From positions 1,302,001 through 1,366,000 of the forward strand of contig JAGVRJ010000005.1 in NCBI GenBank assembly GCA_019059635.1: DNA of 64,000 nucleotides. Direction: 5' to 3'. How positions within the stretch are numbered: the first letter of the stretch is position 1; every line of letters begins with the position of its first letter. This document shows, one piece after another, positions 59,193 through 64,000 of this stretch. Both the position numbers and the translations under genes were made by a program. The DNA comes from Proales similis (lineage: Eukaryota > Rotifera > Eurotatoria > Ploima > Proalidae). The notes under the pieces were generated by a model, which was not told the DNA's origin, did no database searches, and saw only the letters and a program-made list of their open reading frames with translations.

Positions 59193-62100
59193 ATGGACAA
59201 CTTGAGAGAGAGGCAAGAAAATGAGGTCATTGCCCTTAAGTCCATTTTCGCCGACAATCTTGTCGACTTGAAAGAGGAGTCAAGGAGTCATGATAAGAGC
59301 GGCGTGTTCACCGAAATGTTTCGCGTGACTCTTTTGCCACAGACTAGCGGGTCCCAGTACAACCAGGTTCCGCATGTTCAAGTTGATTTAAAGATTAAAT
59401 TTACGCCCAAATATCCGAATGAGTATGTAAATCATTTGGCGAGCTGCTTTCACTGGCAGCTGATAAATTTATTCGAATCTAACTCGCTTTCGCTTTGCAG
59501 ACTGCCGAAAATGACGCTTGAAAATGAGAAGGGCTTGTCTATGGAACTGGTTAAAATGCTGCATCGTCAATTGACCAAAAAAGCCACCACATTGCTGGGC
59601 GGTGAAATGGTCTACGAGCTATGCCAGCTTGTGCAAGAGTTCTTGTACGAGCACAACGAAGAGCCGAATAAGTCTCTCTTCGAGCAGCGTTTAGAAAGTA
59701 GAATGGAAAAGCAGGACGAGCCTAATCTGCCCAAAGTGGACAGCAATCCGGACGAGCTTGACTTGTTGGCCAAGATCGAAGATGCAGTGCACGTCAAGCG
59801 TAAAATGCTCCACATGGAGCGTAAAAAAGAGCGGCAAATGGAAAAACGCGAACGCCTCTCATCGACCACTTCTCCCTCGATCTCTCGGGCCAATTCGAAA
59901 AACAATTCCGAATGCGATTTCAGAGAAACTGCCAACTTGGCCGAAGCGGCTGAGCTCAACAAACGACTGTCGCAATTCAAACCGTTCGAAATTGAGTTCA
60001 TCGAGCCTCGATCAATCAGGATTGAGTGTGTTAAAATGCTCGACTATCAGACGCAAAACTCATTGAGCATCTATCGTGGCGTGGAGCTCAAATCTAAAGA
60101 ACTCTTCAATGTCTATGAATGGAAATATAATGTGTCAAACAAGAAAAAGCTCGACGCTTGCTACAACGAAGTGCACAAGCTTGACGAAGAGTTCAAGCGT
60201 CTCGGAAAGCTCGAGCATCCTCGATTGGTCAAGTACACGGCGTACAAATCATCATTGGACACTTCGAAAAATGTCTTCACCATTCAAGTGAGTCTCTCTG
60301 TCCTACTAGACCACATGGTTCACGATGACTTATTGTGTTGGAAAATGCACAGCTCTGCATGGAGCATGTCGAAGGATATTCAATATCAATGTTTCTCAAA
60401 CGACAGCAGTCGTTCGTCATACTTGATAGCACTCTCCAGGCCTATACATTTCAGCTGCTTGAGACCTTGAACTATTTGCATTCGAATAATATTGTCCATC
60501 GAGATTTGAAGGTGATTTTAGATTCACAGTTGCTGCTCTAAATAACTCAATGGCTAATTTGTGTTTTTTTTTCCAAGCCGAGCTGCATATTTGTAGAGAA
60601 AAATGGGAGTCAATTAAAGCTGGGCGACTACAGCATAGTTAAAAAGCTGAATAATTTAAACGAAATGGTTAACAACGACGCGAGCAACTTTTTACAAGGC
60701 AACGCCAAATCCGATATGCACCAGCTGGGTCTGGTTGTGCTTTCATTGAGACTCGGTGAACAAGTCAAGGATTATTATCCGCAAATTCCGCTCGACTTTC
60801 CGCCCGAGTTGAAAAGCTTCATTTCACTGTAAGTGACTGCATTTCGCTCAACTACTCGCTTTTGAATTGAATGTTTTTCAAAACAAGATGCTTGAAGTCC
60901 GAAAGAGCCGATTGCAAGTACATGCTCAATCATCCGTTCATACTCAAGGGAGTGACAACCGATGAGATAAGTCAATCGATATTCCACAAGCGCACCATAT
61001 CCACAAATTTCGATGCACACGACGATGGACTCAAGTCTTTCACGGACTACCCGGTGCAATCCAGACTCAACACCGAGTTCGAAGTGATCGGCGTGATCGG
61101 TCACGGAGGATTCGGTGAAGTGCTAAAAGTCAAGAACAAGCTCGACTCTCGTTTCTATGCCATCAAACGAATTCGAATCGATCCGAACAGTAAACACAAC
61201 AAACAGATCACTCGCGAGATAAAGCTTCTCTCGCGACTCAATCACGAAAATGTAGTTCGTTATTACGCGACCTGGGTGGAGAGCTATGAACAAGCCGGGT
61301 CGAGCAGTCGTGATTCTAGCAAGCGTCCCATAGAAACGGACGCTGTGGACACAAGCAGCGTAGTTCACTTTGAATCGGCCGATACGAACGAAGTAATAAA
61401 CTCATCGTCATCGTCGTCATCTGACGAGTCAAATAGCAAACGATGGATTGCATGGTCGAGAAAAGAAAAGGAGAAGAATAACGATAATGAGCTGTCGGCT
61501 ATTTCCTATTCCATCAGCGATATATCCAGTTCGTCGACTTCTTCTGGGCCGTCTTTTCCGTCGTCACCAAGCACATCCAAAGACACGAAAAGTGACGATC
61601 TTAACGACCAAACTTTATTCAATCTTAAATCAACGGAGAGAAGCGACTACGGTTATGACGACGACGACGAGGAGGACGATTCAAACATTATATTCGAAGA
61701 TGACGAGTGTGCAGAAACAAAAATAGGCCTAAATGGCACAAACGAAGAAGGAGAAAGCAGCATCGACCTTTACAAAAAGCCAAGTAAGGCTGTGAGTAGA
61801 CAACATCAGCCCATTGATGAGACAGAGTCAGATTATTCCGAAACGGATCTTCCTCGTAACGGCCTTGTTCACAGGCACTTTATTTACATCCAAATGGAGT
61901 ATTGCGGGGGAAAGACTCTGAAGGACTTGATAGACAAGGGTCTGCCGTATGAAAAGCATGACAAGATTTGGTGTCTGTTTCGCGAAATTCTGCACGGCTT
62001 GAATCACATACACGAGCAGGGAATGATCCATCGCGACCTGAAGCCGAGCAACGTGCTCATCGATCATTCGGGTCATGCGAAAATCGGCGATTTTGGCCTT

Positions 62101-64000
62101 GCGACTACAAAGCTGCTCATTCACAAGGAGTATCAGACTGCCGCAATGAACACAACGGCAGCGAATACAACCAATCTGATGACAAACTCCAACTCGGTCG
62201 CTTTGTCCAATGTTGAAACGCTGGACTCCACGTCTCTGAGTGGTGCGGTTGGCACAGCGCTCTACGTTGCTCCGGAGCTGATGGTGCCCACTGGCAAAAA
62301 CAAATTTGTCTACAATCAGAAAGTAGACATATACAGTCTGGGAATAATGTTTTACGAAATGTTCTTCAGCTTTTCGACTGGCATGGAGCGAATAGACGTG
62401 TTAAAAAACTTGCGTAGCAGAGAAATTGTGCTGGATGCAAATCTGGACGAGAAAAAGTATGAAAAGCAGATTAAACTGCTTAGAGTGATGCTCGACCATG
62501 ATCCGACTCGACGTCCGACTGCAAAAGAACTCCTAATGAGTGAGCTGATCCCTCGCAAAGCCGACGAGATTGCTCTTGACGAGCTTATTAAATACTCGTT
62601 TACAAACAAACAGTCGGCCAACTACAAGCGGATACTAAAGGCACTGTTCGATCAGAAGAACACCAAGATCGAAGACGCGTCCTACAACACAAATTTCAAA
62701 GTGCCCACTTCTTTCAGATCACTGCAGATCAGAGAAAAAGTCTACACACGGTTGATATCCATATTCCAACGATATGGTGGCTACATGCTCAACTATCCGC
62801 TCTTGACGCCTTGCAGCAATATTAGCGACGAATATTCTAAATCCTACAAACTCACCGACTCATCCGGCCTGGTGGTTTGCTTGCCATTTAACCATCGAAT
62901 GCCGTTCGCTCGCTGGGTAGCTCGAAGTGGCTGCACTAACCTTCGCCGCTATTACATCGGCAAGGTTTTCAGCGAGCGTTTGAAGAACATCAGCTTTCAT
63001 CCTCGTGAGCATGTAGAAGCCTCGTTCGACATTGTTACTTCATTCAATCAGGATTGCTTATCCGAGATTGAGATTTTGTCGCTCGTCAACGAGATTGTGT
63101 CCACATTTCCGGAGCTGTCCGACCAAAACTATAAGCTGGTCGTAAACCATTCAGACCTGCTCAGTTCAATTTTCCATCATTGCGGCGTGACAGACGAGGC
63201 AACTCAAGCGTCCATGTTCAGACTTCTTGCCGAGTTCACGTCTGAATTTAATAAAGCCCAAGACGCGAGCAAAGAGCGCCGTGTTGGACGAATTAAGACG
63301 CTTGCCAATGAAATGAGTCTCGACTTGAGCGAGCAAACTATCGAAAGACTTGTACACTTTTTGCTGAAATTTGGCGAGATTTCGGACAAGTTTTTCTCCG
63401 AATTTCGCCTCCTGACCAAGAGTGAATCCCAACATGCAAGACGAGCCAAAGAGGCGCTCAATCAGCTTAAACTCATATCGAACAATTACCGTCTAATTGG
63501 ACTCAAAATTCCCCTGTACCTGTCGGCCAGTTTTGCTTTGCCTTTCATATCGCACCCCAGCCAATATTCGGGCCTAATTTTCCAGCTCATAATTCAGAAG
63601 AAGAAGACGCGCGATGAGTTTGAGATATTAGCATCTGGCGGTCGCTACGACAAGCTGATATCTTTGTTTCGCAATAGACAATCACTTCAGCAGTGTGCTG
63701 TTGGAGTTAGCTTTGACTTTGAACGCGTTGTATATTTGATTAATGAAAAGTCAAAGCAAGCATTGTTCCGGAACGATGTCGCCATCTGCTCCATAGGTGA
63801 ATTTGTGGCGAGCTCAATGAGCAACGCGGCTCAATCTTGCTCCAAAAATTTGATAAGCGCCAAAGATCTGAGCCAAAAGTCAAGCGACGCAGGCTATTTT
63901 CCACTTGTGCTTGAGGAGATTCGCAATCGTCTGCGGTTATATCGGCAAATTGAAATGATGAACAGAATGTATGATATTGGCACCCTGATAATACACGAGA
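59193..64000 (+). CDS. EIF2AK4: eIF2-alpha kinase GCN2, 5 exons seen, C-terminus cut by the window
   Basis: Amino-acid-starvation sensor that phosphorylates eIF2-alpha.
Exons: 59193-59422, 59501-60287, 60353-60511, 60578-60828, and 60888 to the window end (at least 1513 residues).
Order of domains: RWD about residues 1-135 (ENEVIALKSIF, MTLENEKGLS; binds GCN1); charged linker; pseudokinase about 270-510 with HRDLKPS kept but DFG replaced by GDY; active kinase about 539-1030 (GHGGFGEVLKV, YAIKRI, HRDLKPSNVL, DFGLA, GTALYVAPEL) with an acidic Ser-rich insert at about 613-800; and a HisRS-like domain from about 1080.
Intron 59423-59500 has no stop and a length divisible by three. The HisRS-like end and ribosome-binding tail lie past 64000. 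Confidence 0.96.

Overview
This is a gene-dense animal nuclear segment: 21 spliced or single-exon protein genes in 64 kb, both strands used about equally. Metazoan-only or metazoan-typical families (laminin gamma, geminin, EHBP1, LRRC74-like, a MAP4K, a CNG channel, Dicer) and an intraflagellar-transport gene rule out fungi, plants and bacteria. I inferred about 90 introns by joining reading frames; almost all are 48-105 nt, mostly 55-70, with GT-AG ends. That points to a compact invertebrate genome. A rolling-stone-like protein and a Dicer whose helicase has decayed (as in insect Dicer-1) lean toward arthropods, but the phylum is not proven. I recognised no mobile element, CRISPR, rRNA or tRNA.

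Layout: 161-2978 spinster-type lipid transporter (+); 5131-7785 NHL beta-propeller protein (+); 7941-8990 IFT43 (-), head-to-head with an uninterrupted 5.9-kb Dicer (9301-15180, +); 15514-17024 TMEM30/CDC50 flippase subunit (-); 18419-21277 EHBP1 (+); 21696-22813 rolling-stone-like membrane protein (+); 22948-23757 orphan acidic protein (-); 24705-25349 AP-3 sigma (+); 25714-26531 NIFK (+), tail-to-tail with a CNG channel (26533-28317, -); 28537-31069 LRR protein with an EF-hand-like tail (-); 31424-33130 PEX11 locus with two candidate first exons (+); 33373-34797 SOCS-box orphan (-); 35592-39066 ankyrin plus GH20-like fusion (-); 40289-41832 RING plus coiled coil plus lamin-tail protein (-); a 4.4-kb gap; 46200-51631 laminin gamma (-); 52336-55756 MAP4K3/5-type kinase (-); 56634-57098 short geminin (-); 57604-58673 proteasome beta-4 (+); 59193 to the window end GCN2 (+, cut off).

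No operon-like pathway links these genes; most are housekeeping or cell-biology genes. Several divergent pairs share short promoter regions (IFT43/Dicer 310 bp, LRRC74/PEX11 354 bp, geminin/PSMB4 505 bp). Convergent pairs are packed so tightly that their 3' ends must overlap.

The most unusual items are an ankyrin protein fused to a GH20-like barrel without the catalytic Asp-Glu pair, a RING protein ending in a lamin tail domain, a 4-nt microexon in the MAP4K kinase domain, and an intronless Dicer with a decayed helicase. Exon joins were checked by hand: each assembled CDS has a length divisible by three and no internal stop. Ends of some first exons remain inferences.
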